Assembly (NCBI GenBank): GCA_963843605.1
Contig: CAWJLA010000002.1
Location: 310,001-374,000 of the forward strand
Source: FEN-1297 sp963843605
GTDB lineage: Bacteria; Bacteroidota; Ignavibacteria; Ignavibacteriales; Ignavibacteriaceae
Length of the DNA: 64,000 nucleotides
Direction of reading: 5' to 3'
Part shown: positions 1 to 8,342 of the stretch, piece after piece
How positions within the stretch are numbered: the first letter of the stretch is position 1
Layout of the letters: each line of letters begins with the position of its first letter
Program-made: the position numbers and the translations under genes
Notes under the pieces: model-generated
Seen by the model: the letters and a program-made list of their open reading frames with translations, nothing else
The model's database searches: none
Told to the model about the DNA's origin: nothing

Positions 1-157
1 GTAATAAATAATACTTTGTCGCCTACATTGGCAGTTAAGTCGTTATCGCCTGTTAGTGCTCCAACTTTTCCATTTAAAACTATATGTGAAGGTGTTAAAG
101 TTCTTATTTCATTCATTAAATCTCCGAATCCTTCTGCCGGTGATGCGTATTGTATGG
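1..157 (-). pseudogene. nirK: Copper nitrite reductase fragment (nirK), truncated by IS3
   Basis: The minus strand reads in one open frame from the insertion-sequence boundary to the window edge. It encodes a stretch containing RTLTPSHIVLNGKVGALTGD, the very conserved segment in the second cupredoxin domain of NirK/AniA copper nitrite reductases, which reduce nitrite to nitric oxide in the periplasm. The N-terminal half, including the first cupredoxin domain, should lie upstream at higher coordinates. There the IS begins, and no NirK sequence resumes on its far side. The C-terminal part lies outside the window. The gene is therefore probably inactive. Family identity is from recognition of this motif; only about 50 codons are visible. 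Confidence 0.75.
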
Positions 158-230
158 TGTACCCCGAAAACTGGACAATAATTTAAGGTGGGAAAATCTT
201 AAATTATGATAAGCCGAAAGGAGCTTAACA

Positions 231-521
231 ATGTCTGGAAAAAGGAAGTTTTACAGTAGTGAATTGAAAGCCAAGATAGCTTTGGAAGCAATCATGGGTT
301 ACAGCAGCATAAATGAAATATCCCAGAAGTACAAGGTACATCCCAATCAAATCAGCCTATGGAAAAAGCAATTGTTGGAAAATATTCCGGGAATATTTGA
401 TAATCCAAGAGGACCCAAGACAGAAGTAAACAGTGAACTTACCGATCAACTCTATAGGCAGATTGGAAAACTACAAGTAGAAGTGGAGTGGTTAAAAAAA
501 AAGTACGAGCCATTCAGTTGA
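231..521 (+). CDS. IS3-family transposase OrfA (helix-turn-helix)
   Basis: This 96-residue protein has an N-terminal helix-turn-helix of the HTH_Tnp_1 type (KIALEAIMGYSSINEISQKY, about residues 15-35) followed by a leucine-zipper-like coiled coil (QLYRQIGKLQVEVEWLKKK). It binds the terminal repeats and multimerises. The frame ends soon after a run of nine A residues followed by G (494-503), the usual place of frameshifting into orfB in IS3 elements. Here the orfB frame is +1 (or -2) relative to orfA, not the common -1. Confidence 0.85.
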   Translation: MSGKRKFYSSELKAKIALEAIMGYSSINEISQKYKVHPNQISLWKKQLLENIPGIFDNPRGPKTEVNSELTDQLYRQIGKLQVEVEWLKKKYEPFS

Positions 522-537
522 AAATGCCAAAAAACTG

Positions 538-1338
538 ATGGAGCCGGGGCACGATTATCTAAGTATAACAGAGCAGTGTTCTTTGATAGAATTGCCTCGC
601 TCAAGCTATTACAGTCACCCAATAGGAATAACTGAGTCAGAACTTGAGATCATGAACCGGATAGATAAAATATATACTCAACACCCGTTCTATGGAGTTA
701 GAAAAATAAATGAAGAATTCAGAAAAAGAGGCTATATATATAACCATAAATGTATAGGCCGACTAATGCATCTGATGGGCATCGAAGCTCTGATACCCAA
801 AAAGAATAAAAGCAAAGCTAACAAAGATCATCTTATATTTCCGCATCTGCTGAGGAATGTAAAAATAACAGGGACTAATCAAGTATGGAGCACAGATATA
901 ACATATATTCCTATGTATAAAGGCTTTGCTTATCTTGTTGCTGTAATTGACTGGTTCAGCCGATATGTGCTGTCCTGGGAATTATCGAACACATTAGATG
1001 TTTATTTTTGTCTTAATGCACTAGATAATGCCTTAAGAGAAGGTAAACCCGAAATATTTAATACAGATCAAGGCAGTCAGTTTACAAGCAAATTATATGT
1101 TCAGAAAATATTATCACATAAAATAAATCTAAGTATGGATTCAAAAGGAAGTGCATTTGACAATATATTTATTGAACGCTTATGGAGAAGTCTTAAGTAT
1201 GAAGATATTTATTTGAAAGATTATCAGAGCATTCACGAACTGGACAAAGATCTAAATAATTATTTCAACTTTTATAACAATGAAAGAAGCCATCAATCTC
1301 TAGGATACAAAACGCCAGTAGAAATATATAGGAATTAA
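538..1338 (+). CDS. IS3-family transposase OrfB (DDE integrase)
   Basis: This is the DDE catalytic part of the IS3 transposase (rve superfamily), with an HTH_21 region near the N-terminus (FYGVRKINEEFRKRGY). The three acidic residues are visible: Asp in STDITYI, Asp in NTDQGSQFTS and Glu in FIERLWRSLKYE. The open frame runs upstream past the listed ATG to the A9 tract in orfA, coding SVENAKKLMEPGHD, which matches the usual OrfAB junction of this family. Translation therefore probably comes from a fused OrfAB product. All catalytic residues are intact, so the element may still be mobile. Confidence 0.88.
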   Translation: MEPGHDYLSITEQCSLIELPRSSYYSHPIGITESELEIMNRIDKIYTQHPFYGVRKINEEFRKRGYIYNHKCIGRLMHLMGIEALIPKKNKSKANKDHLIFPHLLRNVKITGTNQVWSTDITYIPMYKGFAYLVAVIDWFSRYVLSWELSNTLDVYFCLNALDNALREGKPEIFNTDQGSQFTSKLYVQKILSHKINLSMDSKGSAFDNIFIERLWRSLKYEDIYLKDYQSIHELDKDLNNYFNFYNNERSHQSLGYKTPVEIYRN

Positions 1339-1434
1339 ATGAATCTTTAACTAATATAATCCACCTTAAATTAAGCAAATAACTGTACAGGGAATGGGGT
1401 ACACCCTATTTTAAATATCTATTTAAAATTAAAA

Positions 1435-2370
1435 TTACCTCTCCTTCATTTTACATTTGTAGAATTCACACTGTTTATCATGGATTAAATCCTGTTTAGC
1501 CAGATTCTGAATCAAACAATATCTTTCGATATATTCTGCCATTTTGGGAAATTTAAGACCATCATAAAACAAAACAAACAACTCTGCTGCGGACATTCTT
1601 GCTTGTAGTAAACCCGCATAAATTTCAGGATCTCCGCCAAATTTTCTTATTATTTTTTCATGTTCTTTAACATACTTTAAAATGTTATATAAATGCCTAA
1701 AATAGTGCTCTAAGTAATTAGAATATTTGTTAGAAACAAATTCATAATTGTATTTGGACATAGCTTTAATTATTTCAACATTATTTTCAAATTCATCCCT
1801 ATTATGATAATTGCTCCTCAAATTATCACGATAAAATATACCTATTTCTGAAGGCGTTATATCATTGTTGTTTAGTATACCTTTCACAGTTTCTAATTCC
1901 ATATCTTCAAAAGATTTTTGCAGCTTATCTAATTCAGCAATTATATATTTTATATAAGAAAAAAACTCAACTCCTTTATAATTCTTTTTTCTACCTAAGC
2001 TATGAATTTCAATTTCAAAATCATTAAGTATATTACGATGATTATTTAATAATGCAATGTATGTACTTTCAAAGTTTTGCCTATTAGCTTGTTTATTTAA
2101 TGTATACTTTTGAATAAGCCATAGAATAAGACCAACAGCTAGAGTAGATATAAATACTTTTAAAACATCTTCAAAAAATGTAGGTTCATGCTAATTATCT
2201 ACAATGATATGATTTATAGATTTGGTGGTATCCAAAAGATGATTAGAATTATTATCATCCTTCAAATTCACTATTTGAGAATTATCATTTAATATTATTT
2301 TTTTTGATATGGTATCTTTTTGAGGGAAAATGGTACAACTTAGAATAAAAAGTAACAAAACAGTTTTCAT
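1435..2370 (-). pseudogene. AbiC-like phage abortive infection protein, in-frame TAG
   Basis: One minus-strand frame runs from an ATG at 2370 to the stop at 1435, broken only by TAG at 2191-2193. The first 59 codons begin MKTVLLLFILSC, a signal or lipoprotein-like leader. After the TAG come a membrane helix (FISTLAVGLILWLI) and a C-terminal region with YLEHYFRHLYNILKYV and LLQARMSAAELFVLFYDGL, which resemble the putative phage abortive infection family (putAbiC, PF16872). No ATG, GTG or TTG lies between the TAG and the membrane helix; the first in-frame ATG is at 1902, inside the domain. Likely a nonsense-inactivated defence gene; a read error is the alternative. The family call is by motif resemblance. 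Confidence 0.6.
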
Positions 2371-2603
2371 TTTTGTTCTTTTTTTATTGATGATCACAAT
2401 ATTAACCATTTTTGATTGAAATAAGAAATCAAATATATTTTATCAATCTTTTCACAATTTCATACACAAATTTTCACTTATGAACGAATAAAAATATACT
2501 TTTTCAGTAAACTTTATAGTGCCAATAGTTAAAATTCTTGATTAAAAATGAGAGTTTTAGATATTAGATAAGCTATTGTATATAAATAAGATATGAGAAA
2601 AAC

Positions 2604-2635
2604 AAAAAAGCCTGAATTACTAAATAATTCAGGCT
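2604..2635 (-). terminator. Intrinsic terminator of tRNA-Gln
   Basis: An 11-bp perfect stem (AGCCTGAATTA / TAATTCAGGCT, loop of 5) is followed on the minus strand by a T-rich tract (TTTTTTG). It sits 10 nt after the 3' end of the tRNA gene. Confidence 0.85.
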
Positions 2636-2645
2636 AAATTTCAAG

Positions 2646-2718
2646 CTGCCTCACCAGGGCTCGAACCTGGACTCTTCTGATCCAGAGTCAGACGTGTTGC
2701 CAATTACACCATGAGGCA
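2646..2718 (-). tRNA. tRNA-Gln (anticodon CTG)
   Basis: A 73-nt cloverleaf on the minus strand. The acceptor stem is TGCCTCA/TGAGGCA with discriminator G, the D-arm carries AATTGG, the anticodon stem is TCTGA/TCAGA with loop CTCTGGA giving anticodon CTG, and the T-arm has GGTTCGAGCC. CCA is not encoded. A terminator follows directly. Confidence 0.93.
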
Positions 2719-2943
2719 ATAAATATTTAAGAATACTATATAACTGAAGTAATTCTCTTAATTTTACATTGTTATTAATATTCAGTCGTAAAAATTAATA
2801 TTTTGTTTAGTTTAAAACAAATCAAAAAGCCAAACAACTACCGAAAAGTGAAAAAAACGGCCATTAACACTACATAAATTTTGTTATTCTCTAGCTAAGC
2901 AGAAAAAGCAAGTTAAACATACCGAAAAATTATAACAGATCAA

Positions 2944-4755
2944 TCATTGTATTTTGGAAATAATAACACCGACATTCTTGCCTTTCTCGTTTTCATATGA
3001 TAAATATTTTCCTTCACCTATAACATCGAACCTGTTTCTGTCGATCCCCTTCTCAATAAAATAAATGTAAATTGCATTTGCCCTGTTAAAGGATAATGTC
3101 TGGTTAAATGAAGCTGCATTATTAAAATCGGTGAATCCTTCAATTCTCCACTTTGCTGATGAGTCCGACTTAATTGTCTGTGCAATTTTATTTAATTCGG
3201 GATATGCCGAAGATGAAATTAATGCACTCCGGCTTTCAAATATTGAGGAGGATGCAAATACATATTTATTGTCCGCTTGAGAAGTAACAGGTTGAGTAGG
3301 TTTACTAACCGGAACCTGAATTTGCTTCTTAACTTTCGTTTCTTTTTCCGGACAACCTCTTGAATTAACTTTAACTCCGTGAGGCGTGTGCGGACATTTA
3401 TCTAAATAATCCGGTACACCGTCGCCGTCGCTGTCTAACGGGCAGCCTCGCGAATCTACTTTTATTCCTTTCGGGGTTTCAGGGCATTTATCCAGGTAAT
3501 CCGGCACACCGTCGCCGTCGCTGTCCAACGGGCAGCCGGCTGAATCTACTTTTACTCCTTTTGGAGTATTTGAGCATTTATCTAAATAATCCGGTACGCC
3601 GTCGCCGTCGCTGTCTAACGGGCAGCCGACTGAATCTACTTTTACTCCTTTTGGCGTATTTGGGCATTTATCTAAATAATCCGGCACACCGTCGCCGTCG
3701 CTGTCTAACGGGCAGCCAGCCGAGTCTACCTTCGCACCTTTAGGTGTATTTGGGCATTTATCTAAATAATCCGGCACACCGTCGCCGTCGCTGTCTAACG
3801 GGCAGCCCGTCGAATCTACTTTTACTCCTTTAGGCGTTCCCGGACATTTATCAAGGTAATCCGGTACGCCGTCATTATCACTATCCAGGGGGCAGCCGTA
3901 TATATCTACAGTTACTCCTTTGGGAGTATTGGGACATTTATCCATATAATCCGGCACACCGTCACCGTCGCTATCCAATGGGCACCCGGTTTCGTCTACC
4001 CGAATACCGGCCGGAGTGTTCGGGCATTTATCATCGGCATCATCAACGCCGTCATGATCAGAATCTTTATAAGCAAAAAGAGCATACGAAATACCGATAT
4101 TTATCTGGGAATATGTATCTCCGGAACTACCTTTTTTTAAATCATCCAGGTAATCGTTAGTGTTAAAATTTTGGGTAAAGCTGGCTGACGCTGCAAGCTC
4201 ATCCGTAAAGAAATATCTTACTCCTAGTTCTAAATTCGCATTAAATGCGCTCCGGGAGTAAACAGTCCTTTTTGCATTATTAGGAAGTTTATGACCGCTG
4301 TTGTCTCTCGGGTCAAAAAATAATGAACTTGCTCCGCCGAATATATAGGGATATATTTTATCATTAATTCTATATCCTAATTCAACACCTTCGCCTATGT
4401 ATAAAATAGTAGTCTTAAACTCGGGAGGCAGCCCCATCTTCGCATAACTATCCTGTCTGCCGGTAAGATATCCCGTACCTCCGTATATTCTCAAGCCGGC
4501 AAAAATATTACTGTAAAAAGGTAAATAATATTCTACCCCTCCCCTCCATCCATAGCTGAAAATCGATTGAGAATAATCGGTTTGGCTGATGGTTTCGCTG
4601 TATTCCAAAGACAACAGCACGGATCCGGTTAATGGATGATATATTTTTTTATTTTCCTGGGCGAACAATGTGAATGCAAACATTAAAAATAAAATATTTG
4701 AAATAATGAAAATGGTTCTCATATTAATTGAGCATCCGTAACAGTCTTTCTTCAT
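2944..4755 (-). CDS. Outer-membrane protein: beta-barrel, TSP3 repeats, OmpA-like C-terminus
   Basis: This 603-residue envelope protein has a hydrophobic signal region (residues about 12-33, ending FTLFAQ) and an N-terminal beta-barrel-like region (about 35-228, ending in the aromatic IGISYALFAYK). Eight 30-residue thrombospondin type-3 calcium-binding repeats follow (231-470; DSDGDGVPDYLDKC type). The C-terminus is a divergent OmpA/peptidoglycan-binding domain (about 500-603) keeping the TD and R of GFTDF and FNRAN. It probably tethers the outer membrane to peptidoglycan. The sixth repeat has lost a proline (DKCSNTP). Met12 (4722) is an alternative start that would give a tighter signal peptide. 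Confidence 0.85.
   Translation of the reverse strand: MKKDCYGCSINMRTIFIISNILFLMFAFTLFAQENKKIYHPLTGSVLLSLEYSETISQTDYSQSIFSYGWRGGVEYYLPFYSNIFAGLRIYGGTGYLTGRQDSYAKMGLPPEFKTTILYIGEGVELGYRINDKIYPYIFGGASSLFFDPRDNSGHKLPNNAKRTVYSRSAFNANLELGVRYFFTDELAASASFTQNFNTNDYLDDLKKGSSGDTYSQINIGISYALFAYKDSDHDGVDDADDKCPNTPAGIRVDETGCPLDSDGDGVPDYMDKCPNTPKGVTVDIYGCPLDSDNDGVPDYLDKCPGTPKGVKVDSTGCPLDSDGDGVPDYLDKCPNTPKGAKVDSAGCPLDSDGDGVPDYLDKCPNTPKGVKVDSVGCPLDSDGDGVPDYLDKCSNTPKGVKVDSAGCPLDSDGDGVPDYLDKCPETPKGIKVDSRGCPLDSDGDGVPDYLDKCPHTPHGVKVNSRGCPEKETKVKKQIQVPVSKPTQPVTSQADNKYVFASSSIFESRSALISSSAYPELNKIAQTIKSDSSAKWRIEGFTDFNNAASFNQTLSFNRANAIYIYFIEKGIDRNRFDVIGEGKYLSYENEKGKNVGVIISKIQ
3346..4065 (-). repeat. Eight 90-bp tandem repeats encoding TSP3 units
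   Basis: Eight direct 90-bp units lie inside the OmpA-like gene; on the plus strand a GGCAcCC/GGCAGCC core recurs exactly every 90 bp (3441, 3531, 3621, 3711, 3801, 3891, 3981). The four or five middle units are nearly identical in DNA, while the outer ones (3891, 3981 and the first) have diverged, which suggests recent internal expansion. The repeats are visibly GC-richer than their surroundings. Confidence 0.9.
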
Positions 4756-5062
4756 TTTTAATCCGAATTTATTTTTAATTAAATAGAAAAATAGCAGCAG
4801 AGAAGGTAAAAAGAATATTTCGCATTAAACGGTTTCGATTATATTAAAGTGATTTATTTTTAACAAGACCTAAATTATTAATTTGATTTTTAAAGCCACT
4901 ATTTTGATTTAAAGTAAATCAGGTTGAAGTTCCCTGGTTTTAAGCATAAACATTTACTTTTGTCGTCATAATATGATAAAAATATCTTAATAATTCACTT
5001 TTATCTTTTTATTTTATTCAACTTCCCGTTATTTTCAGTTATCACAATTTTTTATTTTTGAT
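4756..5062. other. Intergenic region between divergent genes
   Basis: This 307-bp AT-rich spacer must hold the promoters of the minus-strand TSP3/OmpA gene and the plus-strand NHL gene. No convincing TAnnTTTG promoter, RNA or small ORF stands out. Confidence 0.4.
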
Positions 5063-5914
5063 ATGAAGACATTGTTTAATATTCTGCTCATTTCCGTTTC
5101 CCTCTTATTTACAGTATTTGCTCAAACTTACAAATTCAGCCGCAGCATTGGAAATTTTAAACAGGCAACTTCCTTTTATATCACCTCTGCAGGAATTATT
5201 TATGTTACCGACGGCGGAACAAACGAAATTTATAAACTGGATACTCTGGGAAATGTTCTAAAATATGCAGGAGGATTCGGCTGGGACGAAGGACAGTTTG
5301 ATACTCCTTCCGATGTATTTGCAAATCCCCTATCCGTATATGTGAGTGATAAAAACAACAGCAGAATTGAGAGATTCGATAAAGATCTAAACTATATTTC
5401 ATCATTAAGCACTCGTAACAGTGATGACAGGGATGAGAGATTCGGATATCCGTTAAGCTGCGCATTATCACAGCAAGGTGATCTTTATATACTCGACTCG
5501 GAGAATAAACGTGTTGTAAAGTTTGACTTGTTCGGTAATTTTGTTCAAAATTTCGGCGGCTACGACGCCGGTGCTTACTCACTTTCAAACCCTAAGCAAT
5601 TAGCGGTTTCTCCCGACAATAAAATTTATATTCTTGACGGTAAAAAAATTATAGTTTTTGATCAGTACGGGAATAATGTTGCTGTTGTTGATAGAAGTAT
5701 TGATTTTATCGGTGTAAGAATAATTTTCAGCAATATGACTCTTTCAACACCCGACAGTATATATTATTCCGATTTAAAAAATTCCGATTTCGCTTGGAAT
5801 ATATTGACTCTCAAAGACATCAGCAGACCGATTAAAATTATAAACTCATTAATATTCGGAAACAAGCTTTATATTCTTACACCGGATAAAATATTAATTT
5901 TAAAGGCCGAATAG
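5063..5914 (+). CDS. Secreted NHL-repeat beta-propeller protein
   Basis: This 283-residue protein has a clean signal peptide (MKTLFNILLISVSLLFTVFAQ). Blades of NHL/YVTN type follow, each with a pattern like IYVTDGGTNEIYKLDTLGNV, VYVSDKNNSRIERFDKDL or LYILDSENKRVVKFDLFGNF. Such six-bladed propellers are usually binding scaffolds in the periplasm or outside the cell, and no catalytic role can be read. The stop overlaps the GTG start of the next gene by one base (TAGTG), so it heads a run of small membrane genes on the same strand. Confidence 0.75.
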   Translation: MKTLFNILLISVSLLFTVFAQTYKFSRSIGNFKQATSFYITSAGIIYVTDGGTNEIYKLDTLGNVLKYAGGFGWDEGQFDTPSDVFANPLSVYVSDKNNSRIERFDKDLNYISSLSTRNSDDRDERFGYPLSCALSQQGDLYILDSENKRVVKFDLFGNFVQNFGGYDAGAYSLSNPKQLAVSPDNKIYILDGKKIIVFDQYGNNVAVVDRSIDFIGVRIIFSNMTLSTPDSIYYSDLKNSDFAWNILTLKDISRPIKIINSLIFGNKLYILTPDKILILKAE

Positions 5915-6408
5915 TGGACCGGTCTGAGAAAAAGAATATTCTTAATAAAAGAGTTCTGAGAGAGTTGATTTTTACGGCTGTCTTTATATGGTGCATGGGC
6001 TTTACTTCCCAATCTCTATTTTCCGGTTCAGGATTTGCCGTAATATCTTACCCTTTTTTAAAAAAAATCTATGGAACAGTTTGCCACCAGCTTGACGTAA
6101 AAACTTTTAGTTTTTTGGGTCATAAACTGTTTGTATGCGCAAGATGTACGGGAATTTATCTCGGAGCTTTATTTATGTCTCTTTTATCGCTGTTTCTTTT
6201 TCCAAAACTAAAACTCGGTTTAAATTTATTATATGCGTCTGTTTTACCGGTAATTTTTGATGTATTGATGTCAAGTTTTCATATCTACACTTATTCAAAA
6301 TATGTTGCGTTTTTAACCGGATTATTTTTTGGTTCGGTTGTATTTATTTATATTTTGGAAACTGTTGAAAATAATTTTGGTACTAACGGAATAAAGGATA
6401 ATGAATAA
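5914..6408 (+). CDS. DUF2085 membrane protein
   Basis: This 164-residue protein starts with GTG, coupled to the previous stop. It carries the DUF2085 signature: a His/Cys pair (TVCHQL, about residue 53), then FVCARCTGIYLGA (about 70-82), followed by three or four membrane helices. The two CxxC-like elements suggest metal or redox chemistry at the membrane, but the family has no established function. It overlaps the next gene by 8 bp, indicating a shared transcript. Confidence 0.75.
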   Translation: MDRSEKKNILNKRVLRELIFTAVFIWCMGFTSQSLFSGSGFAVISYPFLKKIYGTVCHQLDVKTFSFLGHKLFVCARCTGIYLGALFMSLLSLFLFPKLKLGLNLLYASVLPVIFDVLMSSFHIYTYSKYVAFLTGLFFGSVVFIYILETVENNFGTNGIKDNE

Positions 6409-6905
6409 TAAAAGGATTTTTCCGGCACTGGTATGCGGTTTCGGAGCAGCGGTTTTAACTACAGTACCAGGAGTAAAAAATCTCGGTTGTTGCTTGATTG
6501 TTCCGCTGGCTGCTATTTTTGCCATTCTTCTCGATAACAAAGTAAATAAAACTCAATTGCCGGTAGATTTTAAAATCGGCTGTATTTTTCGGCATTTTAA
6601 CCGGCCTCTTCGCCGCTTTATTTTCCTCTTTCTTTGAGATATTGATTACTTATATAACAAAAACTAACGATTTTGTTGAGGCACTGCCACAAACCGAAAT
6701 AATGATCCGCCAATATAAGCTGGGAATTCTACTCGACCAGACATTAAATCTTTTACATCAAATGGTAAGGGAAATCAAAACAAGCGGTTTCTCGCTTTTA
6801 TATACTATGGGTATCTTTTCCAGCAACTTAATCATCGATTCTATTTTCGGACTGCTGGGAGGATTACTGGGAATGGCCTATTTCAACAAAAGATCAAAAT
6901 TCTAG
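6401..6905 (+). pseudogene. Small polytopic membrane protein, frameshifted
   Basis: Two open frames (6401-6637 and 6642-6905) look like one gene. The first codes MNNKRIFPALVCGFGAAVLT and a hydrophobic helix, then loses hydrophobic character after VDFKIG. From about 6581 the other frame instead codes VFFGILTGLFAALFSSFFEI, a proper membrane helix that runs without a break into the second open frame and a third helix (IIDSIFGLLGGLLGMAYF). Removing one base near 6580 (ATCGGCTGTA) gives a continuous product of about 168 residues. This may be a real mutation or an assembly indel. No function recognised. Confidence 0.65.
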
Positions 6906-6919
6906 AAAGATTCTGCAAA

Positions 6920-7219
6920 ATGATTGCGGCTATCATCTTTTCAATCCATCTAATTTTTGCTCTTGTGGTTTTTTCGAAAAAATGGCAGGATGAAAATATC
7001 ACCTCCGCTTTTTTGAATATAGGACTTATTGCTATTTTGTTTTCAATAGGCTGGACTATCACAGGAATGATTTCACAAGCTATTATGAGTCCGAAAGGAT
7101 TCGGATTTTATTTCGACAGAGATGCATTTTCTCTTACTATTTTAACCGCAGCAGAATACTTTTTCTATAAAATCTACTACAGCAATCTTTTTACTGAAGA
7201 CGGTAAGGAAAAACAATAA
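6920..7219 (+). CDS. Small integral membrane protein
   Basis: This 99-residue protein has three predicted membrane helices: about residues 2-19 (AAIIFSIHLIFALVVF), 31-53 (FLNIGLIAILFSIGWTITGM) and 70-88. No family recognised. It follows the frameshifted membrane gene by 14 bp on the same strand and overlaps the end of the convergent tonB-like gene by 29 bp. Confidence 0.6.
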   Translation: MIAAIIFSIHLIFALVVFSKKWQDENITSAFLNIGLIAILFSIGWTITGMISQAIMSPKGFGFYFDRDAFSLTILTAAEYFFYKIYYSNLFTEDGKEKQ

Positions 7220-7892
7220 CAGCGGTTTGTGAAAGTTGTTTTTGATTTGGATCCAGAGGTTCGAATCGCCATTGTCTTAATGAATTTATTGCCGCGTTTT
7301 CCAGCCGCGTATCCGCTTTAATTAATGGAACAATAACTCCTACTGTTCCGTCAGGCATAATGCTGAATCTCAGTCTTATGTCAATCTCTTTTTCTACTCC
7401 CTGCGGATATGTCGGAAGAATATAACTGTAAATTTTCCTTTGACCCTTGCCGCCCCAATCTATATCGTATCCGAAACTTCCGTTTCCGCTTGCTTTGTTG
7501 CCTTTACCTGGTGAGCTTACATTTGAATTAGCAACCTCATCGGTCTGGTTTTTTACGTTTTTAGTCTCGTCTTTTTTGTTATCCGCCGGCTTAATAACAT
7601 TATCTTCCGAAGTATTTTTTGCAACCGGTAAATCAACTTTCTTTAACTCTTCTTTTTTGTTTTTTGTTTCTTTTTTCGGCTCTTCTTTCGGTACCTGCTT
7701 TTCAATATCATTTACCTGATCGCCCAATGCACCGGAAGAACCTGGTTTTCCTGTTTTTCCGAAAGTTAGTTCAACATATTTAGCCGGAGGATAAGTAATC
7801 GATATATTTACAAGTAGAAATATCAGTAACAGTATTAAGTGAAGTAATACTGATGCCGCATATGAGGTATTTTTAATCGAATGATAAGTCAT
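7191..7892 (-). CDS. tonB: TonB-family energy transducer
   Basis: This 233-residue protein has TonB architecture: a single N-terminal membrane anchor (about residues 11-32), a Lys/Glu/Pro-rich periplasmic spacer (about 55-125) and a C-terminal TonB domain (about 150-233; LRFSIMPDGTVGVIVPLIK then INSLRQWRFEPLDP). It carries proton-motive-force energy from ExbB/ExbD to outer-membrane partners. It is the last gene of the minus-strand operon with exbB and exbD just upstream. Its partner may be the barrel encoded in the same operon or the distant TonB-dependent receptor at 58-60 kb. Confidence 0.85.
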   Translation of the reverse strand: MTYHSIKNTSYAASVLLHLILLLIFLLVNISITYPPAKYVELTFGKTGKPGSSGALGDQVNDIEKQVPKEEPKKETKNKKEELKKVDLPVAKNTSEDNVIKPADNKKDETKNVKNQTDEVANSNVSSPGKGNKASGNGSFGYDIDWGGKGQRKIYSYILPTYPQGVEKEIDIRLRFSIMPDGTVGVIVPLIKADTRLENAAINSLRQWRFEPLDPNQKQLSQTAVIVFPYRLQ

Positions 7893-7929
7893 AAATTATA
7901 ATTGCATTTATAAATAACAATTTTGAGAA

Positions 7930-8334
7930 TTATATACTTGCTTTCTCCGTTTGTATCGTAAATTTATCAATACCAGAAGCCCTGGCTGCGTCTATTACTT
8001 TTATAACAAGATCGACGGGTACGGTTTTGTCGGCTCTTATTACAAGATTTCCTTCCTGCAAATTTCCTTTTATAACATTAAGCTTCGCCGGCAGTTCATC
8101 TAAACTGACTTGCTCGGTACCAGCATAAATTGCACCTGCGGAAGTAAGCGTTACAACCAAGTTCGACGGTGCTGTTTTTTCATTGGTTTTTGAACTTGGT
8201 AATTTTACCTTTACTCCTGTTTGAATAACAAACTGGGATGTTAACAGGAAAAAAATCAACAAAAGCATTACGATATCAGTAAGCGAAGAATAACTAAAAA
8301 TGCTTAACGGTTCGTTTTGTAATTTGAATTTCAT
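7930..8334 (-). CDS. exbD: ExbD/TolR biopolymer transport protein
   Basis: This 134-residue protein has one N-terminal membrane helix preceded by the conserved Asp (SLTDIVMLLLIFFLLTSQF, about residues 17-35), the proton-path residue of ExbD/TolR. A periplasmic domain follows, ending in LVIRADKTVPVDLVIKVIDAARASGI. With ExbB it forms the inner-membrane motor that powers TonB. It lies 8 bp after exbB. Confidence 0.92.
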   Translation of the reverse strand: MKFKLQNEPLSIFSYSSLTDIVMLLLIFFLLTSQFVIQTGVKVKLPSSKTNEKTAPSNLVVTLTSAGAIYAGTEQVSLDELPAKLNVIKGNLQEGNLVIRADKTVPVDLVIKVIDAARASGIDKFTIQTEKASI

Positions 8335-8342
8335 TTTATTCC

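Larger units (their letters stand above)
158..1403 (+). mobile_element. IS3-family insertion sequence, complete
   Basis: The element carries orfA and orfB of an IS3-family transposase between imperfect terminal inverted repeats. The left end (158-191) starts TGTACCCC and its repeat closes with TTTAAGGTGG. The right end (1361-1403), read inverted, starts TGTACCCC and closes with TTTAAGGTGG, with different and longer DNA between. The TG...CA termini fit the family. The flanking bases also continue the palindrome (GG outside left, CC outside right). No 3-4 bp target duplication is evident (TGG left, CCC right), so the two flanks may not be the original target pair. Confidence 0.85.

Noticed and set aside
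153..1408. Target-site duplication flanking the IS3 element
   Set aside because: Flanking triplets and quadruplets do not match under either choice of element ends.
3561..3743. Plus-strand ORFs across the TSP3 repeats (also 3978-4160)
   Set aside because: They are antisense shadows of the repeated OmpA-like gene; arginine/leucine-rich periodic products arise from the 90-bp repeat composition.
3346..4065. CRISPR-like array
   Set aside because: The 90-bp units are contiguous coding repeats without unique spacers and translate as TSP3 domains.
5205..5588. Minus-strand ORF of 127 codons inside the NHL gene
   Set aside because: It is antisense to a well-supported secreted propeller gene and has basic low-quality composition and no homology signal.
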